DNA of 64,000 nt from Azolla caroliniana (lineage: Eukaryota; Polypodiophyta), in the NCBI GenBank assembly GCA_043228905.1, contig JBHGNT010000016.1, positions 15,624,001-15,688,000 of the forward strand, read 5' to 3'. Positions 8,660-19,690 of the stretch are shown here, in pieces. Positions within the stretch are counted from its first letter, which is position 1; every line of letters begins with the position of its first letter. Made by a program: the position numbers and the translations under genes. The notes beneath the pieces were generated by a model. The model was not told the origin of the DNA, ran no database searches, and saw only the letters and a list, made by a program, of their open reading frames with translations.

Positions 8660-10475
8660 GAGGGTTGGGTTTGATAGATCCTTTGATGCAGTCAAGAGCT
8701 CTCTTGACTAAGTTTGTTATCAGAGGTTTGTTGCCAGGATCAGAAGCTTGGAAAGGAATGTTTTTAAATCAGTTAATGCAATTAACTCTTAAGAAAGGTG
8801 GAGCATGGTCACCCTCTCTAAAGTGGTTGTTCTTGAATGACATGAAAACGCCAAGGAGGAATCTTGCATCCAATAGATTTTTTCCAGGAATCATAAGAGC
8901 ATGGGATGCGATTAAATCATTTTTGCAACAGGACAAACCTTCTACTTGGGATGCATTACTTAATCAGCCTATGCTTGCCAATTCTCTATTTCGGGATAAT
9001 GTAGGAAAAGTATTGGGCATGCGTACTCACCTTGCTCGGGGTAAATTGGATAATGGGCCAATTGCATCTGTAAGATCTTGGACTCATTTTCAACATATGC
9101 CGCAAGAAGATTGACTTGCACATCTACAATTAGTTCATGGTGCCAAGATAATGATGTCCATCTTATCAGCAACATATTCTTCGTTTTTTACAACCTTGCA
9201 ACCTAGCCAGGAACATCTATGGTTTGGATGCTTCACAAATGATACATAAATGGTTGTTAAAGGCGTTTCACCTAATGGGTGCATTTCTTATTTTGAGGTC
9301 CTAGACAACAATAGATTGCAATCTTATACCTTTGATTGCAGTTATCCACAGGACTTGCGAAGTGCACCAGTTAGTGTGGTTGCTAAAACTGGAAAGAAAT
9401 GGATCCTTGATCCTTATCCATCAGTTGCTCATATGTGTGATATCTTGTGGCTATACACAAAAGATCCAGTTGCAAGATTAACATGGGATCCGGGGGGTTG
9501 GCTTTGGTCATACTCCTTGGGGGAAAAGAGCGTAAAGGTTCCCTTCTTTCAGTACTCAGTAAAACTTGGAAGATCATTACTGCTCTCTTAGAATGTAACG
9601 ATACCAGCAACTCAGAAACATTGGACCAATTGGGGTGTTTCCACTTTGCATTTGAGAACCTATTGGAAATGGATATGGTCATTCAAGGGGCCAACTAAAT
9701 TTATTCTCTTTCGGTGGTTATTAGTGCATATGGCACTACCCGTTGGTCATTCATTGAAAGGGAATGTAGCACCCAATTTGTAGCAATGTGGCTTTTGCCA
9801 TGAACCTCAGGAAACTACCAAGCATGTCATATGGTCTTGTTCTTTTGCTCAACAAGTATGGAAGAAAGTCATGTCTTTATTCCTAACAATCAATGTAGGT
9901 TGCCTATTCTCATGGGGATCAACGATGTGGGGAGTATTACACTCTGGCTTGATGTTGTATGAGGCAAACAATGTTCATGAGGCAATGACAATACATAATA
10001 GAAGATTGATATTAGTTGGTCCCTTCCAGCAACCTTGCAAGCAAGTGCGATCTGTCCAAATTTGGAAAATTGTGACCACAATAACATTACGAGCATTATG
10101 GAGATATCGATGTAACCGACTTTATGATGGGGTAGACATTCATCTCTCAGATGTGTTGTTTGAGATATGGGAGAACTTGCTGGTTGTAGTCCGTGGCCAG
10201 TATGACAATATGCAAGGTTCCCCAGATATTGTGAACAAGAAAAGGAAAAAGTTTCTTCACTTATGGAAAAAGGTGCCCCTGTTTACAATGTCAACTCAAG
10301 AACCTCAATGGCAATATTGACTTCCATGGACTCTTTCTTGAATATCAACAAATGTAAACATCTTTGTATTTTACAACATTGTATAGGAAAAGTTGTAACC
10401 TCCTTGGTAGCTAGGTTCAAGTTGTAGCCTTCGGGCGTTTTATTCTTTAAAATACTATTGAAGGAAATATTTTAT
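8660..10475 (+). pseudogene. LINE ORF2 C-terminal fragment
   Basis: The plus strand shows a non-LTR reverse transcriptase C-terminal region in several broken frames. One block (8665-9114) contains KGGAWSPSLKWLFLNDM. Another (9250-9591) contains WDPGGWLW. From about 9700 it reads FILFRWLLVHMALPVGHSL, then CGFCHEPQETTKHVIWSCSF, the zinc-binding RT domain (C-x2-C...H...C) found at the end of plant LINE ORF2. A further 149-codon block (9871-10320) ends before an A-rich run near 10470, which could be the element tail. The catalytic RT core and endonuclease are absent, so this is a 5'-truncated dead copy. Confidence 0.65.
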
Positions 10476-11305
10476 AAAAAAAAGAAAGTCTCGATTATCT
10501 ACGACCAATCTTTCTTCTAAACAAAGAATATTGGTGCACCAATAGAACATTGGCAATGTAGAATGAATGCATTAGCCAAATTCTTTTTGATATATTGTCG
10601 GAGAACATTAAGCTATGACAACACTTGTCGAAGATCGATTGGACAACCATAAGGTCGATGCCATAAGAACATACTAGCATTTTGCTTATCAAAGATACCT
10701 TTGAATTCATGATACTTGGTTGGAAGTTAGGTATCATACCATTGTGGACTATGCGGAGGCAGTATAGTACCATAAATATAAACATTTCTTTTACATAGGT
10801 GAACCAACCCCCTCTTCCTTTTGCACTTTTCTTTCTCATTTACCTCATATTGAAAACCTTATATTATTGAGGATGTGCCACATTTATATAAAGTTAGACT
10901 TTTGGCTTATGTACAATTGCTCAAATTTTGGTTGTTTAAACATTAGTTGGATTTCATTGTTTGTGTCTCCCTTTCTATGTTATTGTTAGATATTCATTCA
11001 AAACTCAAAGATCTACACCCTATTTATATTGAAAGACGCAACAAACAAGTTGATATTCAAAGTGCAAGACACAGTTATATTGGAAGGTACAAAATAGTTT
11101 TGTATGCAAATGCTTTGTCGAGAGGAAGGAGATTTAATTCAATGTTTCTTAATAGGTTGTGCAAACTGGACAAGCACTTTTAATCCATGGATATTGTAAC
11201 AAGCTTTTTACAATTAATATTACACATGAAAAAATCATCGTGAGTTTTGTTGAATAGTTCATGAGAATCACATGTTTTATTCTTATTTCATTTTTATATG
11301 TATGA
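10476..11305. other. AT-rich intergenic stretch, no gene seen
   Basis: The only open frame of note is a 114-codon minus-strand frame (10495-10839) with no motif I recognise. I see no repeats or RNA-like structure. The downstream untranslated region of the kinase gene probably lies at its right end. Confidence 0.4.
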
Positions 11306-14300
11306 TCACCGAGGTCGAGTGAGTGAGTCCATGTATTCCTCGGACGTGGAGATTTCCATATATTTATAAGGTATCTTGCCACTAAAAAACGAGTTCCTGG
11401 ACTTGCTCATCATCCAGGGGGTGGTTCTGTCTTTCCAAGACTCTCCATCCAGGGACCATTGATGTCTGTGTTGCTGTAGCTTTAGCTCTTCTAGCCCATT
11501 CCCATCCCTCCTCATCTTCTCGCTCGGAAAGAGCTCCATCTGTTCATAATAATCAATGGGAGCATGGGGTATGGCAGCCACTTTCCCTTCGAGCATCTGC
11601 ACCACACTACTCATGCTCGGCCGGCTCCTCGGATCGGTTTGCAGACACAACATGGCTACCTCCACCATCCTCAACGCTTGCTCCTCATCGTATATCTTCA
11701 CACCTATTATGTAGTTCATGAGTCTATCGTCCACCAGCTCCATCACACCCTCTCCACGACTCGATCTCATCTCCAGCCTCTGCCTCAATGCCCTCCAATC
11801 TTTCACTCTCTTCCCGCACACGATCTCCAGCAACACAATCCCGTAGCTGTAGACATCACACTTCTCGGTGATGGCCCCCTCCGTTAGCCACTCGGGCGCC
11901 AAGTACCCGGGGGTTCCCCTCATCATGGTCACCACTTCAGTCTGTTCACTCCGTACCACCCTCCGGGACATCCCGAAATCCGATATCTTCGGGAAGAAAT
12001 CGGCTCCCAAGAGTATGTTCTGCGGCTTGAGATCCATGTGTATGATTCTGTCCTCACATTCTTCATGCAAATAGGCCAAGCCCTTTGCGGTACCCAGGGC
12101 TATAGCGAACCTGCGCTCCCATGACAAGATCGGTGTCTGCTTCTTACTGAAGATCCAAGCATCCAAAGAGCCGTTTTCCATGTATTCATACACCAGGAGC
12201 TTGTGCGTGGCACCTTCCAGGCAGAAGCCAACCAAGCGAACCAGTTGAAGATGGTGAGTCCGGCCCAGAATTGAGACCTCGGCTATGAATTCTTTATTAC
12301 CCTGTTGACTTCCATCGATGAGTTGCTTCACGGCTATGGGCGTGCCATCCTCCATAGCTCCTCGGAAGACATTGCCGAAACCACCACCCCCAAGCGGGTC
12401 CGAGAAACCACAAGTATATTCATGCATCTCCTTCCATGTGAATCGTCGGGGCTTTGAGCTCAGAAGTGAGTCACCCAGGAGCTCCTTTTCGATCTCATAA
12501 TCTTCCCGTTTTCTGGCTTGTAATCTTCGTCTCCTGTGCACATATCCCCCACCCACCAATAAGGCGATGATAAAGACAAAAATAGCTAACGATACTCCTA
12601 TTTTGATGGGTGTGGTTAGAGTACTTGGTGAAGAAGTATTTGGGTCCTGTATGAATTTCAAGTATCCGATGAATTCGTCCTTAGTTGCAGAAGCGTTGAA
12701 TATGATGGTAGCTACGGGACCCTGGATGAGGAAACATCTTGAACCATTCGGTTTTGACTCCCAGAATGCGGCAGTGCAAGAGCAGTTGTTCTTACAATGA
12801 TTTTCCCAGCAGACTTGAGCATCGAGTCCGGTGTGGTCAGGAGTGAGAAAAGCATTGGAGAAGTAGCTGGCCCCTCCTATGATTGAAGCATCGTTGCTTC
12901 CTTGGCCACAAGAAGAAGGGTGTGGTTCCCTTTTGCCATCGCCTGCCTTGAACTTGCAGCCTAATTTAGAGTTATTGTTGGAATCCTGGAGCTCTAATTC
13001 ATTCCACCCACCGCAATCCTGTGTGCAATTTTGCTTCTCTATGTCACACACACCATAGAATCCGCAGAAGAGAGGCAATTGGCATGGCTTTATATAGCTG
13101 GTTTCGGAGAGCCTGGTGAATTCTTGCCAGACCGCAATGCTGTTGGGATATCTGGTATCATTGATCGTGTACGCGTGAAGGTCTCCATCACTCTCCAGCC
13201 TGAGGAATGTGGCAAATGTTATGTTGAAGCTGCCACCGTGAATATCAGCATCCTCGAATATGATTATTGGCTTTGACTTGTTGGCTCGCCTACTGCACGC
13301 ATCTGGTGAGATTTGGTTGTAGTTTGAAATTACATCGGAACTGTATGAGTTTGATTAAATCTTTATGTCAATGAGATTTTCTAACTACTATACATTTTAT
13401 GTGGAATCCGGAGGGAATTCATTACAAATTCTTAATACTAACCCGTCGATTGCTGATGGAACAATATCCAATTGGAGACTGCCGGGGTGGTTCGGATACC
13501 AGCACAATACTGCTGCTGCTGCAGGATCATAGGAGCGAATCATTTCTTGTGTAGCATTGACAGACCAAACCAGATAAGGATGTCCGTATCTGCCGTAGTC
13601 TGCAGCACTATTAGAGGTATTGTTATTCAAGGCTTTGTATTGGATCTTGGTGTAGAGCGTTAGGGTCCCGTTGTTGTCAATGGCTAGCGTGTAGATGGCC
13701 GTTTTGTTGGTAGATTCTGTGGTGGAGGCGGCAGTGAGATTCATCCCAGGCCGAAGGGCTTGCAGCACCATGAGCGTGTCGGTGGGATGATCGTAAGATT
13801 GCCACAGTATCTGCTGTTTCAGTGTAGAGTCGGTAGGAAGTGTAGTGTTAGTGAAGAGGACCAGGTTTCCCTCATACGTGATGCTCAGGTATGCATTGAT
13901 ATAACCGAGCGTATCCGTCTGCCACACCACCGATCCGTTGCTGTCGTAATCCACGAGCTTGAGATTGCTATCGTCAGGGGAGAGGTGGAGGCAGGCGTTC
14001 TCGCCCACAGGGCTGCCCACGTTGGCCGTCCACACCACTTTCCCTTTGTTCGTGTCCTGGGCCGCCTTCCCGTAGGCTTTGTAGGCGACGAGGGAGAGGT
14101 AGTAGGAAGGGGTGCTGGCATTGCTCCTTCTGCACAGCTCGTCCGCGGAGATGACGAAGTAGAGCTGGAAGTAGAGAGTGTAGGCCATGGACATATGTCC
14201 CGAGTAAACCGAAGTTGCGCGACCGTACAGCCTGTCCTGGCTACTCAATCCTTGTAGAAGGGATCCGTTGTTGCAGGAGAGAATCGAGTATCTGTTGTAG

Positions 14301-14542
14301 TAACTGGTGGATAAGTAGGTCAGATTATTGGCGGAGTAGGAGAAGAGGCTGTCGTTGAGATTGGAGGAGGGGAAGTGGTAGGTCTCCAAAGCAGCAGCAA
14401 CGTGAGGAATGGATGATGTTGTTATGGACGTTAATAATATAAGTAAACACGTGGTCGTGATGCTGCAGCAGCAGGATACCCTCCAAACGACATGAAGTGG
14501 GTAATCCTTACATGAATTATTAGCCAAGCACTCCATCTCCAT
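11306..14542 (-). CDS. G-type lectin receptor-like Ser/Thr kinase, two exons
   Basis: A receptor kinase of 1037 residues is encoded by 14542-13426 joined to 13302-11306. A 123-bp GT-AG intron preserves the frame. The N-terminus has a hydrophobic signal or anchor (CLLILLTSI). A B-lectin region follows (VVWTANVGS, LWQSYDHPTDTLM), then a Cys-rich EGF-like segment (CGFYGVCD) and another Cys-rich part (CWENHCKNNCSC). A transmembrane helix lies at about 604-626, followed by RRRR. The kinase has the glycine loop GGGGFGNV, Lys698 in AVK, HMDLKPQN (794-801), DFG (814-816) and APE (841-843). HMD replaces HRD, so it is a non-RD kinase, a class often linked to immune receptors. It would sit in the plasma membrane. 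All catalytic residues are present and no frame break is seen, so it looks functional. Confidence 0.88.
13303..13425 (-). other. Intron of the lectin receptor kinase
   Basis: The donor GTAATG (13425 downward) and acceptor CACCAG (ending 13303) bound 123 bases with in-frame stops. Splicing joins codon 372 plus one base to the frame that reads SRRANKSKPIIIFEDADIHG. The total coding length becomes 3114 bases, divisible by three. Most G-lectin kinases lack an intron here or place introns in the kinase part, so the position is worth noting. Confidence 0.75.
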
Positions 14543-15262
14543 TAGCCTCTCATATCACACACGTGGACACAATTGTCTCTCTTGTGTGTACGCGCGTGCC
14601 CCCGTGTGGGTGTGTGTTCATATAACCCACATGTTTGAGTTATAAGAAGATGGACGACCTCTCTTGTCAATGCCAATGTTTGACTTGTTTTTGTTTTTGC
14701 CATTGTAATTAGCTTACCCTAGTGGTAAGTTTGTTATACTATTAGTATTGTGTTTTGGGTTCGAAACCCAAATTTCTTAATTCCCTATTACTTCAAACAT
14801 ACCTTAATTTTTGGGTTTCTCAATTCTCTATTACTTCAAACATACCTTCATTCACTAGATGCCAGTGTGGAGTGTAGGGGCTGAGTTGTTCTCTTATGGC
14901 AAGAAGTATTGTGTGATCACAAGAGTGCATACACTCCTTCCACGTTCGCTAAATTAAGAGAAGATGATGAAGTAGTGCAAGCCAACATAATATTCATCAT
15001 ATATCAAAATCGTAGTTTGCTTGCGTTTATGAGCGTTGACTTTGAGAAATGGTTATTTGGGTACTCCCCTCTAAGAATAAAAGTTGTAGTAAATGATGTG
15101 TATATTATTCAATATCATGTTTGAAATTGTTTACAACAGCATAATGGTGATGAAGCATGATGCTTCAACTTTCTCCCCACTCTCTTTACACTCTCTTCTT
15201 GTTGCTCTTTATCTCTCTAAGTTGGTTCATTGCTTACAAGTACTCTTACAAAACTATTATAT
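14543..15262. other. Upstream flank of the kinase gene
   Basis: No coding sequence is recognised. The stretch contains a tRNA-like repeat (14705-14775) and a short tandem duplication of a TCTATTACTTCAAACATACC-type unit (about 14785-14855). Otherwise it is AT-rich. The kinase promoter should be in the first few hundred bases, but I see no distinctive element. Confidence 0.4.
14705..14775 (+). repeat. tRNA-derived SINE-like copy
   Basis: An A-box-like TAGCTTACCCTAGTGGTAAG is followed about 30 bases later by the B-box GGTTCGAAACC, as in a pol III internal promoter. The fold is not a credible tRNA. Similar tRNA-like copies occur at 23651, 23775, 26641 and 48555. Confidence 0.4.
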
Positions 15263-15616
15263 ACCCAACATTGACATTCGAAAGAGGAGATATCTCAAGA
15301 AACTATTGGATTCCCAATATTGACTTTGAGAAAAGGAGAAGCCTTAAAAAACTATCTTATTCCAAGGTTGACCTTGGGAATTATAGGGGATGCCTTAAAA
15401 AACTACCTTATTCCCAACATTGACTTTGGAAAAAGGAGAAGCCTTAAAAAACTATCTTATTCCAAGGTTGACCTTGGGAATTATAGGGGATGCCTTAAAA
15501 AATTACCTTGTTCCCAACATTGACTTTGAAAAAGGAAAAGCCGTAAAAAACTATCTCATTCCAAGGTTCACCTTGGGAATTTTAGGGGATGCCTTAAAAA
15601 ACTACCTTATTCCCAT
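15263..15616 (+). repeat. 100-bp tandem array (about 3.5 units)
   Basis: The anchor TTCCCAA(C/T)ATTGACTTTG recurs at 15311, 15411 and 15511, exactly 100 bases apart, after a half unit at 15263. Each unit consists of two related halves of about 50 bases that share CCTTAAAAAACTA. The open frames across it are a by-product of the period. The array ends directly at an LTR-like start. Confidence 0.85.
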
Positions 15617-15617
15617 T

Positions 15618-15896
15618 TGTTGAGAATCAAACTCAACTCCCATGTGTGGGAACACACTTTAGCATACTCAAGTGTGTGACCACCCCACCTCCTTGTATAG
15701 TAACTAGTGTGTCATAGAAGTTAATATCCTATGACACATATTCTTTAAGTAGTTAAGACTCGACCTCTTTCCCAAGAGGCGCCTCTAGTGAGAGAATCTA
15801 GAGAGAAGGTGACTACATAAGCGCCTTCTCCTTCTCTTTGTAACTGTTGGTCATTCTTGTTTCCTTGTATTACAGTTTTTTGTTTTTCTATAATCT

Positions 15897-15949
<53 letters not shown>

Positions 15950-15985
15950 TTGTAATTGTTGGTCATTCTTGTTTCCATGCATTGA
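15618..15985 (+). repeat. LTR-like fragment related to the H1 LTR
   Basis: It starts TGTTGAGAATCAAACTCAACT, like the H1 LTR, and shares TATGACACATA further in. A CT tract (15902-15943) is flanked by two copies of a CTTTGTAA(C/T)TGTTGGTCATTC segment (about 15836 and 15951). No internal element region follows, so it is a solo or truncated LTR. Its right end is uncertain. Confidence 0.5.
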
Positions 15986-16300
15986 GATGTGAGATGGGGC
16001 ATTGGGGCATAAGTGATGAGAGTGGTCGGCTATGCACACTTTGCCCTAAACAAGTTCACGAGTCTGAGTATCACACTTTGATTGATAGAATGCTCTACCT
16101 TTGATCATATTCGACCATGCTTTCCACATCTCTTCGATCGAGCCCAATCCTTGCATTAATTTCTCTCTCAACCACAATGTGCACTCACGATTGCAGCATT
16201 CATTGGTAAAGTTCTTGAACATCAAGAGTCACTACTCACTTTCACACATATCACGTGAAATGTACTAATATTTTTTGGTCTCATAGGCCATATTTGACCT
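15986..16300 (+). pseudogene. Possible non-LTR retrotransposon C-terminal scrap
   Basis: In two frames the plus strand reads GRLCTLCPKQVHESEYHTLI and then FDHIRPCFPHLFDRAQSLH, with a later AAFIGKVLEH. This is the C-x2-C...H layout followed by an FxxIR...FP.LF segment common at the ends of non-LTR retrotransposon polyproteins. It is short and frame-broken, so the call is tentative. Confidence 0.35.
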
Positions 16301-16356
16301 CTGAAGACGATAATATAATCTATCTATCAATTAATCTCTCTCTCTCTCTCTCTCCA

Positions 16357-16929
16357 TGAACGGAATAGCACTCGGCCACAACCGAGTCTTAAACACTATT
16401 TGGAAGAAATAAAATTAAAATGAAGTTTAGTGCACCTACACAGAATGAGACAACACTAGATGTTAACGTGGAAAACCCTAATCGGGAAAAACTACGGGTG
16501 CCCACGGACTCCAACTATCACTATGAGAGGCAGGATACAATGAGAGACTTAGAGGCAACGACCTCAAGCTCTATGTCTTCGCCAACCGGTGGTTACAACA
16601 GAAAAATACTTTCTGTTTTTCTCTCGCACTCACACTCTATCTCTCTCTGTGTACAACAAGAAGAATGACAACCACTCAACAACACATAAAGTAATTGCCC
16701 TAAGTCATATTTATAATTATATGACTTCAGGATTATTTACAAATATAGCCATGAAAAGCACACTAGAAAACATATTTACAGATATGTCTCTGGATCCGGT
16801 TCACACCGGATCCATCTGAATACCTTCCGGATCCATCTGATCCAAATTCCGGATCTTTTCTTTTGCTCGTCCAATCCAGGTCCTCCGGTTCTCATCCAGG
16901 TACCATCCGGAGGGACCGTATTCCCAACA
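16357..16929 (-). repeat. 3' LTR of a family E copia
   Basis: On the minus strand it starts TGTTGGGAATACGGTCCC and ends CCGTTCA. It is preceded on the element strand by a polypurine tract (GAAGGGGGAAG, 16930-16943) and by an RNase H coding tail, so it is a 3' LTR. It matches the family E copies at 189-686 and 2475-3295. Confidence 0.7.
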
Positions 16930-17985
16930 GACTTCCCCCTTCACTCCGGCATGGGATGTCTCGTTAGTCTGATCCATCTCCGGCACGCATCCAGCTTGTC
17001 GGTTGAGAACACCTTGGTCAACATGTCCGATCTATTATCTTCCATGTGGATCTTTGTTAGTGTGAAGTCTTGGCCTTCTACCTTCTCCCGGAGCCAATGA
17101 TACCTCCTCTAGATGTGCTTGGTCTGGGAATGATAGGCCATGTCCTTAGCGAGGTGGATGGCACTCTGACTATAGCAATAGAGCCGGAATTCCTCTTGCC
17201 GAATCCCTAGCTCTCGGATGAAGTCCTTCATCCAAATCACCTCTTTGCCAACTTCCAAAGCTGCCATGTATTCCGCTTTCGTTGTTAACAATGCAACGGA
17301 CTTCTGTTGCGTCGACTGCCACGATATGGTTCCCCTTGCATACGTCATGACATATCCAGATGTAGATCGGCTGGTGTCCGCATAAGCCGACATGTCTGAA
17401 TCAGTGAAGCCTTCCAATAAGGGTTTACTGGAGCCGAATCGGAGGCACATAGACGAGGTGCCTTTGAAGTACCGGCGTATCCACTTGACAACAACCTAGT
17501 GCTCCTTTCCTGGATTTCTCATAAACCAACTGACCAATCCGATTGCATATCCAATATCCGGTGTAGTGCACACCATCCCCTACATCAAGCTTCCGACATC
17601 AAAGGCATATGGTATCTTCATCATCTTCGAGTTCTCCCCCTTGGTCTTCGAACTTTGCTTTCTCAACAACCTACAGTTCGTCGGAAGTGTCGACCCGACC
17701 GGCTTCGCATCCGCCATGTTGAACCTCTAAAGCACCTTTGTCACGTACTTCTCTCGTGACAACCACAACAACTTCTTTGTTCAGTCCCGGATTACGTGCA
17801 TCCCTAAGATCTGTCTCGCCGGACCCATATCTTTCATTCAGAAGGACCGGCTCAGGGACTTCTTCAACATTCCAATTTTGGATTAGTCTTGTCCAACAAT
17901 TAGCATGTCGTCGACTTACAACAGGAGTATCAGGAAGTCGCCTACATCAAATTTCTTCACAAATACATAGTGGTCGGCTTGCGTT
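16930..17985 (-). pseudogene. Copia RT thumb and RNase H, family E
   Basis: From right to left the minus strand reads GDFLILLL*VDDMLIVGQD (YVDD with Tyr changed to stop), MKDMGPARQILGMHV, AKPVGSTLPTNC, GFTDSDMSAYADTSRSTSGY, ALLTTKAEYMAALEVGKE and HSQTKHI. After a frame change it reads KIHMEDNRSDMLTKVFSTDKL before the polypurine tract. This is the 3' part of a copia pol. The RT upstream of FVTTQADHYVFVKKF is missing and is replaced by an unrelated LTR end. Confidence 0.75.
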
Positions 17986-18150
17986 GTCACGAAGATTCGC
18001 GTGCGCGTGTGCTACTTGAGCAGGACCTCTGGGGTCTTAGACTAGGGAGGACATTCGCCAAGTTATTGAAAAGAGGACGATGTCAATTTTAAGAGTCGAG
18101 GAAACACTATTACAATTCTAGCACCTTCATCACTCGATATTTCGAACACA
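17066..18150 (-). repeat. Chimeric repeat unit, copy 1 (LTR end fused to copia RT-RH)
   Basis: This 1085-bp block reappears at 48639-49720 with only scattered differences. On the minus strand its first ~165 bases resemble the LTR terminus of element A and fragment B, including CTCCCTAGTC(T/C)AAGACCCC. The rest is copia RT-RNase H. The sequences on both outer sides of the two copies are unrelated. Confidence 0.75.
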
Positions 18151-18700
18151 ACGTTTGTTCCGAAATGCTCATCCACTCTTAAGGAGGCATTTCCCGCTGC
18201 CGAGTCTTTGGCCTTTCTCTTGACCGCATACCTTCTCCCATGGTACTATCATATTGGCCTTTGTATTGGCCGTATCATTACTCTGCATTTTTTGGAAGGT
18301 CTCTTCTTCCTCGATCACCATCTGCCTCCGTTTTCACTCCCTCTGAAGCTTCTCTTCAACCTCAACTTGTGCCTTTAAGCTCTTGAATGCCTCTCTCATA
18401 AAAACTTCTATCTCGAGTAATGTTGAACCTTCCCTCTTCGATCTTTCTTCCTTTGATGGTAGTATGTAGTCGCATCCGTCATGGGTTGAGTTGTTGCCAA
18501 TGAGAATCTCGTCTTCCTCTTTTCGTGTAGTTGGCATACTCTTTCCACTTTGATCCAATCCTCGGTGAGGCCATTAGCACCGTAATCTTCTTCGAGTTTG
18601 AGTCCGATTTACCTGCAATATAGCCACAAACGAAGTCAGTAAGAACTTCATCCCCCCTTTCAACCTTATTGGCCCAAGGGTCACATTTATTAACCAAAAT
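18151..18700 (-). other. Unidentified stretch with broken minus-strand frames
   Basis: Two overlapping minus-strand frames (18334-18558 and 18479-18697) encode charged stretches such as FMREAFKSLKAQVEVEEKLQ and GSKWKEYANYTKRGRRDS. I recognise no domain. It could be decayed gag-like or transposase-like sequence. Confidence 0.25.
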
Positions 18701-19590
18701 AAACTTCCCTCACATCCCTATACCACAATCAGCGCTGGACACCATCCACCATATATGTTGGATCCACATACTTCAGTACCGACTTTCGACAGGAACCAGC
18801 CACCAACTCACAACGAACGCTGATGCGACCAGTACCATTCACAATTACAAGCATGGCCGCCACTCCATCTTCGACCTGGTAACGACCATATCTATGGAAA
18901 TGGAAACGGAAACCATCATACATACCCATTCTCCCACACATGTATTATGAAGAAAACAATGTCTCCCACCTACGTAACCCTAATCTTCCCCACTCCTCTC
19001 TCCCCCCACGCAACCTCTCTGTACAAACAACTCCCTCCTCCTCCTCCTCCTCCCCCCCCCCCCCCCTCCCTCTTTCTCTCACATGTTCCCCCATCATCCT
19101 CCTCCTACCCCCTTTTTACTTTCTAAATATTACATGGATACCCCCTCCCCCTTTTTGTCTAATTCTAACTCTACCCACCCCCCTTATGTTGAAGAATTCC
19201 ATTCAAACCCCCCACAAATTTCTTCCATTTATCACTCTACACCTCCCCCATTATCATCTAATTTTCATAATGCCCTTCCCCACCTTTTTTCAAATCCTTA
19301 CCCTACCCATACCCCTTTAATTAGCCCACATCACTCTCATTATACTTATCATTCCCCCCCCAACACATCCTCCATATTCAACTCATCTCCCCCCTACACA
19401 TCCTCCATATTACACTAACCCCCCCCCCCCCCCCCCCCCCCCTTTCTTCCTAACACAAAAACCCCCAACTTTTATTCTAACACTTCCTCACATAAAAACT
19501 ATAAACACTATAAAAATACATCAAAACCTTGTCTTCCCCCAAAACCACTAGGAGACCCACAATCTAGTAGACCAAAAAACGGTTAGCTAG
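18701..19590 (+). other. C-rich low-complexity leader before the Penelope-like ORF
   Basis: The plus strand is strongly C/T-rich with little G, including poly-C runs at about 19049-19068 and 19418-19442. Proline-rich open frames here arise from composition. It may be the 5' region of the Penelope-like element because the same C-rich, G-poor bias continues into its coding part. Confidence 0.35.
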
Positions 19591-19690
19591 GCGTGCTAAA
19601 CGCGTTAACAAACGGTTTAGACACGCCGTACACCCTAGCAAACGTTTATTCTACCTACTTAATAGATCCCCCTCCACCCAAGACACATAT

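Noticed and set aside
10495-10839. A 114-codon minus-strand gene
   Set aside because: No start context, homologue or motif is recognisable, and it lies in AT-rich sequence between a LINE tail and the kinase gene.
14705-14775. Functional tRNA genes at 14705, 23651, 23775, 26641 and 48555
   Set aside because: B-boxes are good, but acceptor and anticodon stems do not pair well and the copies resemble each other in their flanks. SINE-like sequence is the better reading.
15263-15616. CRISPR-like array
   Set aside because: Units are contiguous tandem repeats with no variable spacers, in a eukaryotic context.
18940-19418. Proline- and serine-rich proteins encoded in the C-rich stretch
   Set aside because: The open frames follow from C-rich composition, occur in overlapping frames and have no domain. 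I treat them as low-complexity sequence.
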